From: a bacterium
GTDB taxonomy: Bacteria; Bacillota; Bacilli; Lactobacillales; Streptococcaceae
Length of the DNA: 64,000 bases
Assembly: GCA_905221325.1 (NCBI GenBank)
Contig: CAJNCS010000004.1
Location: forward strand, 124,001-188,000
Direction of reading: 5' to 3'
Every line of letters starts with the position of its first letter. The stretch's first letter is position 1. The notes beneath the pieces are model-generated. The model was not told the DNA's origin, made no database searches, and was given only the letters and a program-made list of their open reading frames with translations. Below, one piece after another: positions 44,107-53,069 of this stretch. Position numbers and translations under genes: made by a program.

Positions 44107-45285
44107 ATGAAACTATCCAAACGTGTACTAGAAATGGAAGAAAGCGTCACTCTAGCTAGTGATGCAAGAGCCAAGGCGTTAAAAGCTCAAGGAAAGGATG
44201 TTCTTTTCTTAACCTTGGGACAGCCTGATTTTCATACTCCTGAAAACATTCAGGATGCAGCGGTAGAAGCGATTCGAGATGGACGAGCTTCCTTTTATAC
44301 AGTTGCTTCAGGCCTACCAGAGTTAAAAGCAGCGGTTAATACCTATTTTGAACGCCATTATGGGTATTCTGTAGCAGCTAACGAGGTTACCTTTGCCACT
44401 GGTGCCAAGTTCTCTCTCTACACCTTCTTTATGGCTGTGGTCAATCCAGGTGATGAGGTCATCATCCCTACACCATACTGGGTCAGCTATGGAGATCAAG
44501 TCAAAATGGCAGAAGGAGTGCCAGTCTTTGTCCAGGCCAAGGAAGACAATCACTTTAAAGTAACAGTAGAGCAGCTAGAAGTAGCCCGAACAGATAAGAC
44601 CAAGGTCTTAGTTCTCAATTCACCATCGAATCCGACCGGTATGATTTACTCTCGTGAGGAACTCTTGGCTATCGGAAATTGGGCGGTTGAACATGATGTC
44701 CTTATCCTAGCAGATGATATTTATGGTCGTTTGGTTTATAACGGGAACGAATTTGTTCCAATCTCTAGTCTGTCAGAATCCATTCGCAAGCAAACCATCG
44801 TGATTAACGGTGTATCTAAGGCCTATGCCATGACTGGTTGGCGGGTAGGTTATGCTGTGGGAAATCCTGAGATTATCGCTGCTATGAGCAAACTGACAGG
44901 ACAAACAACCTCCAACCTGACTGCTGTATCGCAATATGCAACGATTGAGGCGCTGACTGGACCGCAAGACTCTGTTGAAACCATGCGCCAGGCTTTTGAG
45001 GAACGTTTGAACACTATTTATCCTCTCTTGTGCCAAGTGCCAGGATTTGAAGTTGTCAAGCCCCAAGGAGCCTTCTATCTCTTCCCAAATGTTAAAAAAG
45101 CGATGGAGATGAAGGGTTATACTGATGTGACGGACTTTACAACGGCTATTCTGGAAGAAGTCGGTCTTGCCTTGATTACAGGAGCTGGATTTGGGGCACC
45201 AGAAAATGTTCGTCTCAGCTATGCCACAGACTTGGATACATTAAAAGAAGCTATTCGTCGTTTGCACCAGTTTATGGAAAAATAA
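44107..45285 (+). CDS. aspB: Aspartate aminotransferase (class I PLP)
   Basis: 392 residues. 'LGQPDFHTPENI', substrate/PLP motifs 'NSPSNPTGMIY' near 173-183, 'ADDIYG' and the Schiff-base lysine in 'GVSKAYAMTGWRVGY' near 235. It belongs to the Iγ/Ib aspartate aminotransferases, moving amino groups between aspartate and 2-oxoglutarate. AAGGAGGGCAT precedes the ATG, nine bases after ypmB. asnS follows after a terminator. Confidence 0.9.
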   Translation: MKLSKRVLEMEESVTLASDARAKALKAQGKDVLFLTLGQPDFHTPENIQDAAVEAIRDGRASFYTVASGLPELKAAVNTYFERHYGYSVAANEVTFATGAKFSLYTFFMAVVNPGDEVIIPTPYWVSYGDQVKMAEGVPVFVQAKEDNHFKVTVEQLEVARTDKTKVLVLNSPSNPTGMIYSREELLAIGNWAVEHDVLILADDIYGRLVYNGNEFVPISSLSESIRKQTIVINGVSKAYAMTGWRVGYAVGNPEIIAAMSKLTGQTTSNLTAVSQYATIEALTGPQDSVETMRQAFEERLNTIYPLLCQVPGFEVVKPQGAFYLFPNVKKAMEMKGYTDVTDFTTAILEEVGLALITGAGFGAPENVRLSYATDLDTLKEAIRRLHQFMEK

Positions 45286-45292
45286 AACTTAG

Positions 45293-45322
45293 AATCTTCG
45301 CCTTTTTAGCGAAGATTTTTTG
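45293..45322 (+). terminator. Rho-independent terminator after aspB
   Basis: AATCTTCGC (45293-45301) and GCGAAGATT (45309-45317), then TTTTT. Confidence 0.85.
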
Positions 45323-45437
45323 TAACGAAAATCTCGCGATTTTTCTCTAGTAGAACCTAGCTATCGCAGTCTATTTATGGTAAAATAGTGGGTAATGATG
45401 TCTTCGGACAAGTTAAACGAAAAAAGGAAGATAGATT

Positions 45438-46781
45438 ATGACAAAACGTGTAACAATTATCGATGTAAAAGACTACGTTGGTCAAGAAGTGACCATCGGA
45501 GCCTGGGTTGCCAACAAATCAGGAAAAGGGAAAATTGCCTTCTTGCAATTGCGTGATGGAACGGCCTTCTTTCAAGGTGTAGCCTTTAAACCAAACTTTG
45601 TAGAAAAATTTGGTGAAGAAGTGGGACTTGAGAAGTTTGATGTCATCAAACGATTGAGCCAAGAAACTTCTGTTTATGTGACAGGAATTGTCAAAGAAGA
45701 CGAACGTTCTAAGTTTGGCTATGAGTTGGATATTACAGACATCGAAGTGATTGGTGAATCTCAAGACTACCCAATCACACCAAAAGAACACGGAACAGAC
45801 TTCTTGATGGACAACCGTCACTTGTGGCTCCGCTCTCGTAAGCAAGTAGCTGTGATGCAAATCCGTAACGCTATCATTTATGCAACTTATGAGTTCTTTG
45901 ATAAGAACGGCTTCATGAAGTTTGATAGCCCAATCCTTTCAGGAAATGCAGCAGAAGATTCAACAGAACTCTTTGAAACTGACTACTTTGGAACGCCAGC
46001 CTACTTGAGCCAATCAGGTCAACTTTACCTAGAAGCAGGAGCTATGGCTCTTGGCCGTGTCTTTGACTTTGGTCCAGTATTCCGTGCTGAAAAATCAAAA
46101 ACACGCCGTCACTTGACTGAGTTCTGGATGATGGATGCGGAGTACTCATACTTGACACACGATGAGTCACTTGACTTGCAAGAAGCTTATGTAAAAGCCC
46201 TTCTTCAAGGTGTTTTGGACCGTGCGCCTCAAGCCTTGGAAACCTTGGAACGTGATACAGAGCTCTTGAAACGCTACATTGCAGAGCCATTCAAACGCAT
46301 CACTTACGATCAAGCCATTGACCTTTTGCAAGAGCATGAAAATGATGAAGACGCTGACTACGAACACCTTGAGCATGGTGATGACTTTGGTTCACCACAT
46401 GAAACTTGGATCTCAAACCACTTTGGTGTGCCAACATTTGTCATGAACTATCCAGCAGCTATCAAGGCCTTCTACATGAAACCAGTTCCTGGAAATCCAG
46501 AGCGCGTGCTTTGTGCAGACTTGCTCGCACCAGAAGGCTATGGAGAAATCATCGGTGGTTCTATGCGTGAGGAAGACTACGATGCTCTTGTCGCTAAGAT
46601 GGAAGAACTTGGTATGGACCGTACAGAGTACGAATTCTACCTTGACCTTCGTAAATACGGTACAGTACCACACGGAGGATTTGGTATCGGTATCGAGCGT
46701 ATGGTAACCTTCGCAGCAGGAACAAAACACATCCGTGAAGCTATTCCATTCCCACGTATGTTGCACCGTATCAAACCATAA
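45438..46781 (+). CDS. asnS: Asparaginyl-tRNA synthetase
   Basis: 447 residues. N-terminal OB-fold anticodon domain (about 1-115) and class II core with motif 2 '[21 protein letters not shown]' and motif 3 '[11 protein letters not shown]'. It charges tRNA-Asn directly. A TG-extended TAAAAT (45378-45386) supplies its promoter; no T-box stem or specifier is seen in the 115-base leader. AAAGGAAG lies before the ATG. Confidence 0.96.
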   Translation: MTKRVTIIDVKDYVGQEVTIGAWVANKSGKGKIAFLQLRDGTAFFQGVAFKPNFVEKFGEEVGLEKFDVIKRLSQETSVYVTGIVKEDERSKFGYELDITDIEVIGESQDYPITPKEHGTDFLMDNRHLWLRSRKQVAVMQIRNAIIYATYEFFDKNGFMKFDSPILSGNAAEDSTELFETDYFGTPAYLSQSGQLYLEAGAMALGRVFDFGPVFRAEKSKTRRHLTEFWMMDAEYSYLTHDESLDLQEAYVKALLQGVLDRAPQALETLERDTELLKRYIAEPFKRITYDQAIDLLQEHENDEDADYEHLEHGDDFGSPHETWISNHFGVPTFVMNYPAAIKAFYMKPVPGNPERVLCADLLAPEGYGEIIGGSMREEDYDALVAKMEELGMDRTEYEFYLDLRKYGTVPHGGFGIGIERMVTFAAGTKHIREAIPFPRMLHRIKP

Positions 46782-46789
46782 AATAAATC

Positions 46790-46813
46790 AAAACGCCCTA
46801 GGGGCGTTTTTTC
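46790..46813 (+). terminator. Rho-independent terminator after asnS
   Basis: AAAACGCCC (46790-46798) and GGGCGTTTT (46802-46810), then TTC. Confidence 0.85.
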
Positions 46814-46829
46814 AAAGTAGAAGAAAGAA

Positions 46830-46901
46830 GAGGTGGATAACATGTAAAGTAAAGCTTAACAAGTGACAAACACAAAGATACATATACACTTGTTAAAGGA
46901 G
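46830..46901 (+). promoter_or_regulatory. MFS leader with start-stop codon pair and hairpin over the ribosome site
   Basis: GAGGTGGATAAC precedes ATGTAA (46842-46847), a start codon followed directly by a stop. Then TTAACAAGTG (46856-46865) pairs perfectly with CACTTGTTAA (46887-46896), whose end overlaps AAAGGAG of the transporter. Such layout is compatible with translational attenuation. Confidence 0.4.
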
Positions 46902-46906
46902 AAATT

Positions 46907-48115
46907 ATGTTTAAACGAAATTATCGGAAGAATATCGGTCTCATGGCTGGTGTGGAATTTTTTGCCTTTTTGGGCATTACCAGCTTTTGGATTCTATTTC
47001 TCAGTCAAAACGGGATGTCGCTTTGGCAGATTGGCTTATTGGAAAGTATTTTTCATGCCACTAGTGTCATCTGTGAAATTCCCTCTGGAATGTTAGCTGA
47101 CCGCTATTCCTATAAAACCAATCTATATTTAAGTCGAATAGCTGGGATTGCGTCGTCTATTCTCATGTTACTAGGACAAGGTAATTTTTGGATTTATGCA
47201 CTTGCTATGGTGGTGAGTGCCTTGTCTTATAATTTTGATTCGGGGACGAGTGCAGCCATGGTTTATGATTCAGCCGTGGAGGCTGGATTAAAAGAGCGCT
47301 ACTTATCTATCTCAAGTTTTATGTCAGGAGTCGCAGAAGGTACTCGTTCTTTGGGAACCGTTTTAGCAGGATTTTTTGTTCATGGTCAATTACACTTGAC
47401 CTACTATATCATGATTGCTACTTCTATTATCGTTCTTTTCCTAACATGGATGTTAAAAGAACCTAGTGTTAAAGCGCAAAAATCTGAGCGTTTGACGATG
47501 AAAAAGATTATGTTGACTGTCAAAGAGGAGTTGCAGAGAAATCCCAGTCTTTTTGGTTGGATGATTCTGTCCCAAATCATCGGAACACTGATGTGTATGT
47601 TTTATTTTTACTATCAAAATCAACTGCCTGACCTAGAAGGATGGCAGATTTCGATGGTCATGCTGATGGGCAGTGCTTTGAATATCTGGGCAGTTTATCT
47701 AGCAAGTAAGATTGGAAAGAGGTATTCAGCCTTAAAGCTCTTTCCAATTCTTGTGCTCTTGACGGGAGGAACTTATTTGCTGTCCTACTTTGGTACACCA
47801 CTGATTTATATTTTAGTTTATTTGATCAGTAACGCCTTATATGCTCTCTTTCAACCGATTTTTGACAACGATTTACAAAAGCGACTCCCAAGTGAGGTAC
47901 GGGCAACCATGCTAAGTGTCTACTCTATGATGTTCAGCCTGAGTATGATCGTCATTTTTCCTCTGACGGGATGGTTGATTGACTATCTAGGATTTGTAGT
48001 AGCCTTTATTTACTTAGGGTTCATTTTAGTACTAGCCAGCTTTTTGCTATTTTTCATTTTGAAAGAGATGGCCGGATTTTTGGAACTAAAAGAGAATGTT
48101 ATTTCTAAGAAATAG
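46907..48115 (+). CDS. MFS transporter
   Basis: 402 residues with 12 predicted membrane helices. Motif A of the major facilitator superfamily is seen as 'GMLADRYSYKTNLYLSR' near 65-81; the acidic 'DSGTSAAMVYDSAVEAG' segment near helix 4 is typical of the drug:H+ antiporter-like group in Firmicutes. The substrate cannot be read from sequence. AAAGGAGAAATT precedes the ATG; the upstream leader may regulate it. Confidence 0.8.
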   Translation: MFKRNYRKNIGLMAGVEFFAFLGITSFWILFLSQNGMSLWQIGLLESIFHATSVICEIPSGMLADRYSYKTNLYLSRIAGIASSILMLLGQGNFWIYALAMVVSALSYNFDSGTSAAMVYDSAVEAGLKERYLSISSFMSGVAEGTRSLGTVLAGFFVHGQLHLTYYIMIATSIIVLFLTWMLKEPSVKAQKSERLTMKKIMLTVKEELQRNPSLFGWMILSQIIGTLMCMFYFYYQNQLPDLEGWQISMVMLMGSALNIWAVYLASKIGKRYSALKLFPILVLLTGGTYLLSYFGTPLIYILVYLISNALYALFQPIFDNDLQKRLPSEVRATMLSVYSMMFSLSMIVIFPLTGWLIDYLGFVVAFIYLGFILVLASFLLFFILKEMAGFLELKENVISKK

Positions 48116-48144
48116 AGTTATTTTTCACTTTTATCTTTTTTCTC

Positions 48145-48173
48145 TTGCCATCTACTAGCTTTTCTAGTATAAT
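48145..48173 (+). promoter_or_regulatory. Promoter of rpsF-ssb-rpsR
   Basis: TTGCCA (48145-48150), 17-bp spacer, TATAAT (48168-48173). Confidence 0.8.
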
Positions 48174-48181
48174 AGTTAATT

Positions 48182-48220
48182 GTGAGCAAACCTCACTTAC
48201 CCCTTGCAAAGACTAGGGGT
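48182..48220 (+). promoter_or_regulatory. Structured rpsF leader, possible autoregulatory site
   Basis: Two hairpins: GTGAG/CTCAC (48182-48186, 48192-48196) and ACCCCT/AGGGGT (48199-48204, 48215-48220). In several bacteria an rpsF leader stem binds the S6:S18 complex to repress translation. The known CCG bulge is not obvious here, so this is tentative. Confidence 0.4.
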
Positions 48221-48247
48221 CATTAGACCAAAAGGAGGAACATATCA

Positions 48248-48538
48248 ATGGCTAAATACGAAATTCTTTATATCATTCGTCCAAACATTGAAGAAGAAGC
48301 GAAAAACGCTTTGGTAGCACGTTTTGACTCTATCTTGACTGACAACGGTGCAACTGTTGTTGAATCAAAATCATGGGAAAAACGTCGTCTTGCATACGAA
48401 ATCCAAGATTTCCGTGAAGGACTTTACCACATCGTTAACGTTGAAGCAAACGACGACGCAGCTCTTAAAGAGTTTGACCGTCTTTCAAAAATCAACGCTG
48501 ACATTCTTCGTCACATGATCGTCAAACTTGACGCGTAA
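48248..48538 (+). CDS. rpsF: 30S ribosomal protein S6
   Basis: 96 residues, usual length. '[16 protein letters not shown]' at the N-terminus and '[26 protein letters not shown]' in the middle are diagnostic of S6. Codon use is that of highly expressed genes. Strong AAAGGAGGAA site. First gene of the conserved rpsF-ssb-rpsR operon. Confidence 0.97.
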   Translation: MAKYEILYIIRPNIEEEAKNALVARFDSILTDNGATVVESKSWEKRRLAYEIQDFREGLYHIVNVEANDDAALKEFDRLSKINADILRHMIVKLDA

Positions 48539-48549
48539 GAAGGTAAATT

Positions 48550-49020
48550 ATGATTAACAATGTTGTACTTGTAGGGCGTATGACACGTGACGCTGAGTTG
48601 CGTTATACCCCATCAAATGTAGCAGTTGCGACTTTTACTCTTGCAGTAAACCGTACATTCAAGAGTCAAAATGGCGAACGTGAGGCTGATTTCATCAATG
48701 TCGTTATGTGGCGCCAACAGGCTGAAAATCTTGCTAACTGGGCTAAAAAAGGCTCTCTTATCGGGATCACAGGTCGTATCCAGACTCGTAGTTACGATAA
48801 CCAGCAAGGACAACGTGTCTACGTAACAGAAGTCGTGGCTGACAATTTCCAAATGTTGGAAAGTCGTAGCGTGCGTGAAGGACATACAGGTGGAGCTTAT
48901 TCTGCACCAACTGCTAGTTATACAGCACCTACGCAATCAGTACCAGACTTTTCACGTGATGAAAATCCATTTGGAGCAACCAATCCGTTGGATATTTCAG
49001 ATGATGATTTACCATTCTAA
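48550..49020 (+). CDS. ssb: Single-stranded DNA-binding protein
   Basis: 156 residues. OB fold (about 1-105) starting '[21 protein letters not shown]', a Ser/Thr/Pro-rich linker, and the acidic partner-binding tip 'DISDDDLPF'. It coats single-stranded DNA in replication, repair and transformation. It sits between rpsF and rpsR, the standard arrangement for the main chromosomal copy. Confidence 0.97.
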   Translation: MINNVVLVGRMTRDAELRYTPSNVAVATFTLAVNRTFKSQNGEREADFINVVMWRQQAENLANWAKKGSLIGITGRIQTRSYDNQQGQRVYVTEVVADNFQMLESRSVREGHTGGAYSAPTASYTAPTQSVPDFSRDENPFGATNPLDISDDDLPF

Positions 49021-49051
49021 TGGACAATTAATACTATAAAGGAGAAAAAAC

Positions 49052-49291
49052 ATGGCTCAACAACGTCGTGGCGGATTCAAACGCCGTAAAAAAGTTGATT
49101 ACATCGCAGCAAACAAAATTGAATATGTTGATTACAAAGATACTGAGCTTCTTAGCCGTTTCGTTTCAGAACGTGGGAAAATCCTTCCACGTCGTGTAAC
49201 AGGAACTTCAGCTAAAAACCAACGTAAAGTAACAACAGCTATCAAACGCGCTCGCGTAATGGCTTTGATGCCTTTCGTAAACGAAGATTAA
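49052..49291 (+). CDS. rpsR: 30S ribosomal protein S18
   Basis: 79 residues. Basic N-terminus '[16 protein letters not shown]' and '[20 protein letters not shown]' typical of S18. The zinc-ligand cysteines found in some S18 copies are absent, giving the usual C- form of streptococci. AAAGGAGAAAAAAC precedes it. A terminator cluster follows. Confidence 0.97.
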   Translation: MAQQRRGGFKRRKKVDYIAANKIEYVDYKDTELLSRFVSERGKILPRRVTGTSAKNQRKVTTAIKRARVMALMPFVNED

Positions 49292-49300
49292 AGAAAAAAA

Positions 49301-49322
49301 AGACCCCAACGGGTCTTTTTTT
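49301..49322 (+). terminator. Terminator 1 after rpsR
   Basis: AGACCC (49301-49306) CAAC GGGTCT (49311-49316), then T6. Confidence 0.9.
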
Positions 49323-49351
49323 CACGAGCTTTGAAATGAGAAGGGGAGTTC

Positions 49352-49371
49352 GGTCCAGTGGACCTCTTTTT
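49352..49371 (+). terminator. Terminator 2 after rpsR
   Basis: GGTCC (49352-49356) AGT GGACC (49360-49364), then TCTTTTT. Confidence 0.7.
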
Positions 49372-49400
49372 CATGAGCTGGAAAATAAGAAAGCGAATTA

Positions 49401-49422
49401 AGACCCGGGTGGGTCTTTTTTT
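49401..49422 (+). terminator. Terminator 3 after rpsR
   Basis: AGACCC (49401-49406) GGGT GGGTCT (49411-49416), then T6. The arms equal those of terminator 1, 100 bases upstream. Confidence 0.85.
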
Positions 49423-49486
49423 CAGGTTCCCCGGCCCCCTTTTTTCAGACTTTTACAGGGCTCCGTTCGAAACGTCTACTTTTTGA

Positions 49487-49523
49487 CCTAGTAAGATTTT
49501 CTTTCTTACTAGGTTTTTTCTTT
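49487..49523 (+). terminator. Terminator 4 before the GNAT gene
   Basis: CCTAGTAAGA (49487-49496) and TCTTACTAGG (49504-49513), 10-bp perfect stem, then TTTTTTCTTTT. No gene lies between it and terminator 3. The 285-base stretch 49292-49576 holds only these terminators and the GNAT promoter. Confidence 0.85.
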
Positions 49524-49538
49524 TAATTTTTATTATCG

Positions 49539-49547
49539 TGCTATAAT
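49539..49547 (+). promoter_or_regulatory. Extended -10 promoter of the GNAT gene
   Basis: TGCTATAAT with hexamer 49542-49547, 29 bases before the start codon. Confidence 0.55.
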
Positions 49548-49576
49548 GGTAGGAGAAAGCTTTAAAGGAGCATCTT

Positions 49577-50086
49577 ATGAAGACGAAATGTTCAATTAGA
49601 AAAATGCAAGAATCTGACATTAAAAATCTATCTCAAGGATTTATCAGCCAAGGTTGGCCAAGTAGAGAGGAAATTTTAACTCTATACTTTAAGGAACAGG
49701 AGAGTGGAGAGAGGGAAGCTTTAGTTGCTGATTTTAAGGGTGTAGTGGCGGGGTACATCACTATTTTACCAATTGCCAAGCATGGTCCCTTTGCTGGAAT
49801 GTCTCCAGAACTTTCAGATTTCAATGTCTTTGAGCCCTTTCAAAATCAAGGAATTGGAAATCTCTTGCTGGAAGAAGCAGAAAAACGAGTTAAGCTCATA
49901 TCGGATAAGGTAACCCTTGGTGTTGGCCTCCATTCAGGGTATGGACCTGCTCAGAGATTGTACATGAAACGAGGCTATATTCCAGATGGTTCGGGAGTTT
50001 GGTATCGAAACCAACCGTTGGAAATGAATGCCACTATTCAAAATAATGATGATTTGGTTTTGTACTTATCCAAGGAATTCGAATAA
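49577..50086 (+). CDS. GNAT family N-acetyltransferase
   Basis: 169 residues. GNAT fold with acetyl-CoA motif A 'LSDFNVFEPFQNQGIGNLLLEEAEKRV' near 83-109 (Q-x-x-G-x-G/A as QNQGIG) and motif B 'GYGPAQRLYMKRGYIPDG' near 124-141. The acceptor is unknown. AAAGGAGCATCTT precedes the ATG. It is alone between a terminator and a gap, so monocistronic. Confidence 0.85.
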   Translation: MKTKCSIRKMQESDIKNLSQGFISQGWPSREEILTLYFKEQESGEREALVADFKGVVAGYITILPIAKHGPFAGMSPELSDFNVFEPFQNQGIGNLLLEEAEKRVKLISDKVTLGVGLHSGYGPAQRLYMKRGYIPDGSGVWYRNQPLEMNATIQNNDDLVLYLSKEFE

Positions 50087-50166
50087 GAGATAGCGAATTT
50101 TTTGAAGATATGGGATTTCTCTACTTTATGGTATAATGGAAAGAGTGATAAAAAAGAGGTAGAGAG

Positions 50167-51567
50167 ATGGATGTGAAATTAAAATACAAGGCAAAGAAGA
50201 TTAAAATCGTCTTTTTTGATATTGATGATACCTTGCGTACGTCAAAGACAGGTTTTATTCCAGCTACAATTCCCACTGTCTTTAAACAGTTACGTGAAAA
50301 AGGAATTTTAACAGGAATTGCCTCTGGTCGTGGTATTTTCGGTGTAGTTCCAGAGATTCGTGAGCTCAAGCCAGACTTTTTTGTAACCCTAAATGGGGCC
50401 TATATTGAAGATAAAAAAGGGAAGGTGATTTATCAACATCAGATTGACAAGTCAGATGTTGAGGAGTATGTCTCTTGGACGAAGGAAGAGGAAATTGAGT
50501 ACGGCTTGGTTGGCAGTCATGCTGCCAAACTTTCCACTCGAACAGAACTGATCAGTGAGGCTATTGATCCGATTTATCCAAACTTGGGTGTGGATCCTGA
50601 CTTTTATGAAAAAGCAGATATATACCAGATGTGGACCTTTGAAGATAAAGGGGATGGCTTGCACTTACCAGAGTCTTTATCGGATAAACTTCGCATGGTG
50701 CGTTGGCATGAACATTCATCTGATGTGGTACCAATTTCAGGTTCAAAGGCTGCTGGTGTGGCAAAGGTTGTAGAACACCTAGGCTTGAAACCAGAGAACG
50801 TCATGGTCTTCGGAGATGGCCTCAATGACTTAGAACTCTTTGATTATGCAGGAATTAGTATTGCCATGGGAGTTTCCCACGAAAAGATCAAAGAAAAAGC
50901 AGATTATATTACAAAAACAGTAGAAGAAGATGGCATTTTTGATGCCTTAGAAGGATTTGGTATGGTAGAAAAAGAATTGCATTTCCCACAAGTAGAAATT
51001 GAAACAGTAGAAGGTCCTCTAGCGACTATTAAGACGAATCATGGAGACTTGCGTATCAAGCTCTTCCCTGAACATGCTCCCAAAACAGTAGCTAACTTTG
51101 TTGCTCTTTCAAAAGATGGTTACTATGATGGTGTGATTTTCCACCGTATTATCAAGGACTTTATGATCCAAGGCGGAGACCCAACTGGTACTGGTATGGG
51201 AGGAGAGTCTATTTATGGAGATGCTTTTGAGGATGAATTTTCAGAGGAACTTTATAATGTTCGTGGTGCCCTTTCTATGGCTAATGCGGGTCCAAATACC
51301 AATGGTAGCCAGTTCTTTATCGTGCAAAACCAACATTTGCCATATTCTAAGAAAGAGATTGCGCGTGGTGGTTGGCCAGAGCCAATTGCTGAGATCTATG
51401 CAGAGCAAGGTGGAACTCCTCACCTTGACCGTCGTCACACTGTTTTTGGGCAATTGGTCGATGCAGAATCTTTTGCGGTCTTGGATGCCATTGCAGCTGT
51501 TGAGACTGGTGCAATGGACAAGCCAGTTGAAGATGTGGTAATTGAAACGATTGAGATTGAGGACTAA
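50167..51567 (+). CDS. Fused Cof-type HAD phosphatase and cyclophilin
   Basis: 466 residues with two enzymes in one chain. Residues ~1-265 are a Cof/HAD-IIB phosphatase: '[12 protein letters not shown]' (catalytic Asp pair), 'TLNGAY', and '[12 protein letters not shown]'. Residues ~280-466 are a peptidyl-prolyl isomerase of cyclophilin type: '[21 protein letters not shown]', '[19 protein letters not shown]' and 'HTVFGQLV'. No signal peptide, so cytoplasmic. The fusion is conserved in streptococci. It is followed by the S1-domain gene one base after its stop codon. Confidence 0.93.
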   Translation: MDVKLKYKAKKIKIVFFDIDDTLRTSKTGFIPATIPTVFKQLREKGILTGIASGRGIFGVVPEIRELKPDFFVTLNGAYIEDKKGKVIYQHQIDKSDVEEYVSWTKEEEIEYGLVGSHAAKLSTRTELISEAIDPIYPNLGVDPDFYEKADIYQMWTFEDKGDGLHLPESLSDKLRMVRWHEHSSDVVPISGSKAAGVAKVVEHLGLKPENVMVFGDGLNDLELFDYAGISIAMGVSHEKIKEKADYITKTVEEDGIFDALEGFGMVEKELHFPQVEIETVEGPLATIKTNHGDLRIKLFPEHAPKTVANFVALSKDGYYDGVIFHRIIKDFMIQGGDPTGTGMGGESIYGDAFEDEFSEELYNVRGALSMANAGPNTNGSQFFIVQNQHLPYSKKEIARGGWPEPIAEIYAEQGGTPHLDRRHTVFGQLVDAESFAVLDAIAAVETGAMDKPVEDVVIETIEIED

Positions 51568-51568
51568 G

Positions 51569-51928
51569 ATGAAAATTGGTGATAAGCTAAAGGGGCGTAT
51601 TACAGGAATTCAGCCCTATGGTGCCTTTGTCGAATTAGAGACAGGGGTGATTGGGCTGATTCATATTTCAGAGATTCGGACAGGATTTATCGAAAATATC
51701 TATGAAGTTTTAAAAATTGGTGAAGAAGTGCAAGTTCAGGTTGTTGATTTGGATGAATTTACTGGTAAAGCCAGTCTTTCCATTCGCACTCTGGAAGAAG
51801 AAAAACATCAGCTACCAAGACGGAGACGTTTTTCAAATGATCGGATCAAGCATGGTTTTGCTCCACTTGGTCGAATGATGCCTGTTTGGACGCGTGAAGC
51901 CCTTAAGAATTTGAAAGAGAAAAACTAG
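51569..51928 (+). CDS. cvfD: S1 RNA-binding domain protein CvfD
   Basis: 119 residues from ATG 51569, one base after the preceding stop codon; nine further in-frame codons upstream lie inside that gene. The N-terminal S1 domain (about 2-75) has 'GDKLKGRITGIQPYGAFVEL' and 'GLIHISEI', and the C-terminus is basic ('HQLPRRRRF'). The pneumococcal orthologue is a post-transcriptional regulator with broad effects (CvfD/YugI-like). Coupled translation with the Cof-cyclophilin protein is likely. Confidence 0.88.
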   Translation: MKIGDKLKGRITGIQPYGAFVELETGVIGLIHISEIRTGFIENIYEVLKIGEEVQVQVVDLDEFTGKASLSIRTLEEEKHQLPRRRRFSNDRIKHGFAPLGRMMPVWTREALKNLKEKN

Positions 51929-51963
51929 TCTATTAGATTTCGTATCTTTTATTAAAATCATAT

Positions 51964-52710
51964 ATGCAAGAACAATTATTAAAACCAGGAGAGCGAATCA
52001 ATCAGCTCTTTTCGACAGATATCAAGATCATTCAAAACAAAGAGGTGTTTAGCTATTCGGTGGATAGTGTTCTCTTATCACGCTTTCCTCGCTTCCCTAA
52101 ACGGGGGTTAATTGTGGACTTTTGTGCAGGAAATGGGGCAGTAGGGCTTTTTGCCAGCACTCGTACTCAGGCGCAGATATTATCTGTAGAGATTCAGGAG
52201 CGCTTGGCGGATATGGCAGAGCGTTCGGTTCAGTTGAATGGCTTGGAAGAGCAGATGCGAGTCATCTGCGATGATTTGAAAAATATGCCTGCCCACATCC
52301 AAGGAAGTAAGGTGGATATGATTTTGTGCAATCCGCCTTATTTTAAGGTGGATCCGCATTCCAATCTCAACGAGAGTGAACACTACCTCCTAGCAAGACA
52401 CGAAATTGCAACTAACCTAGAAGAAATTTGTCGAAGTGCTCAGAGTATTCTCAAATCCAATGGCCGTTTGGCCATGGTTCATCGTCCAGATCGGCTCTTG
52501 GATATCCTAGACATGCTCAAACGCCACAATTTGGCACCTAAACGCCTGCAATTTGTCTATCCTAAACGAGATAAGGCGGCCAATATGCTCTTAATCGAAG
52601 CTATCAAGGATGGATCGACCAGTGGCTTCAAGGTCCTGCCACCACTCATTGTTCACAATGATGATGGTTCCTATACGCCAGAAATTCAAGAGATTTACTA
52701 TGGATCATAA
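51964..52710 (+). CDS. tRNA1(Val) adenine-N6 methyltransferase-like protein
   Basis: 248 residues. TrmN6/YabB-like: '[15 protein letters not shown]' SAM motif I near 48-62 and catalytic 'LCNPPYF' near 121-127, the N6-adenine form. N-terminal '[14 protein letters not shown]' is typical of the family. A GIY-YIG gene overlaps its end by 11 bases, the same pairing as in many Firmicutes. No ribosome site is evident at the ATG. Confidence 0.88.
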   Translation: MQEQLLKPGERINQLFSTDIKIIQNKEVFSYSVDSVLLSRFPRFPKRGLIVDFCAGNGAVGLFASTRTQAQILSVEIQERLADMAERSVQLNGLEEQMRVICDDLKNMPAHIQGSKVDMILCNPPYFKVDPHSNLNESEHYLLARHEIATNLEEICRSAQSILKSNGRLAMVHRPDRLLDILDMLKRHNLAPKRLQFVYPKRDKAANMLLIEAIKDGSTSGFKVLPPLIVHNDDGSYTPEIQEIYYGS

Positions 52711-52984
52711 GGCCTATATGTATGTGGTAGAGTGCCGCGACGGTTCTTACTATACGGGCTATACAACGGATGTGAAGAGGCGCCTTGCCGTTCATAATAG
52801 TGGTAAGGGAGCCAAGTATACCCGAGCTCGCTTGCCAGTCAAACTCATCTATGTAGAGGGTTTTGCCAGTAAGGAAGAAGCCATGTCTGCCGAAGCTCTC
52901 CTCAAACGTAAGAAACGTCCTCAGAAAGAACGATTTTTATCTGAAAATCAAGAGAAAAATCTAGTCAACCATATTGATATCTAA
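52700..52984 (+). CDS. GIY-YIG nuclease superfamily protein
   Basis: 94 residues from ATG 52700 in the end of the methyltransferase gene. UPF0213/YhbQ-type: '[23 protein letters not shown]' (GSYYTGYT is the GIY-YIG core), '[12 protein letters not shown]' and a late Glu in '[12 protein letters not shown]'. A small single-domain protein that may act on DNA structures; the biological role is not settled. Confidence 0.88.
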   Translation: MDHKAYMYVVECRDGSYYTGYTTDVKRRLAVHNSGKGAKYTRARLPVKLIYVEGFASKEEAMSAEALLKRKKRPQKERFLSENQEKNLVNHIDI

Positions 52985-53069
52985 CGAGGAGTCCTTTGGC
53001 TCCTCTTACTTTTGTCAAAAGAGGAAAAAAGTGCTACAATAAGATGAATAAATTAAATGAGGTATTATC

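Noticed and set aside
45323..45437. T-box leader before asnS
   Set aside because: No specifier loop, T-box sequence or antiterminator was found in the 115 bases.
46863..47096. GTG-started ORF overlapping the MFS gene
   Set aside because: It lies out of frame over the start of a clear transporter and has no ribosome site of its own.
51930..51970. Fifth leaderless gene (tRNA1(Val) methyltransferase)
   Set aside because: TAAAAT at 51953-51958 has the right spacing, but no -35 and no TG extension, and readthrough from the S1 gene is likely.
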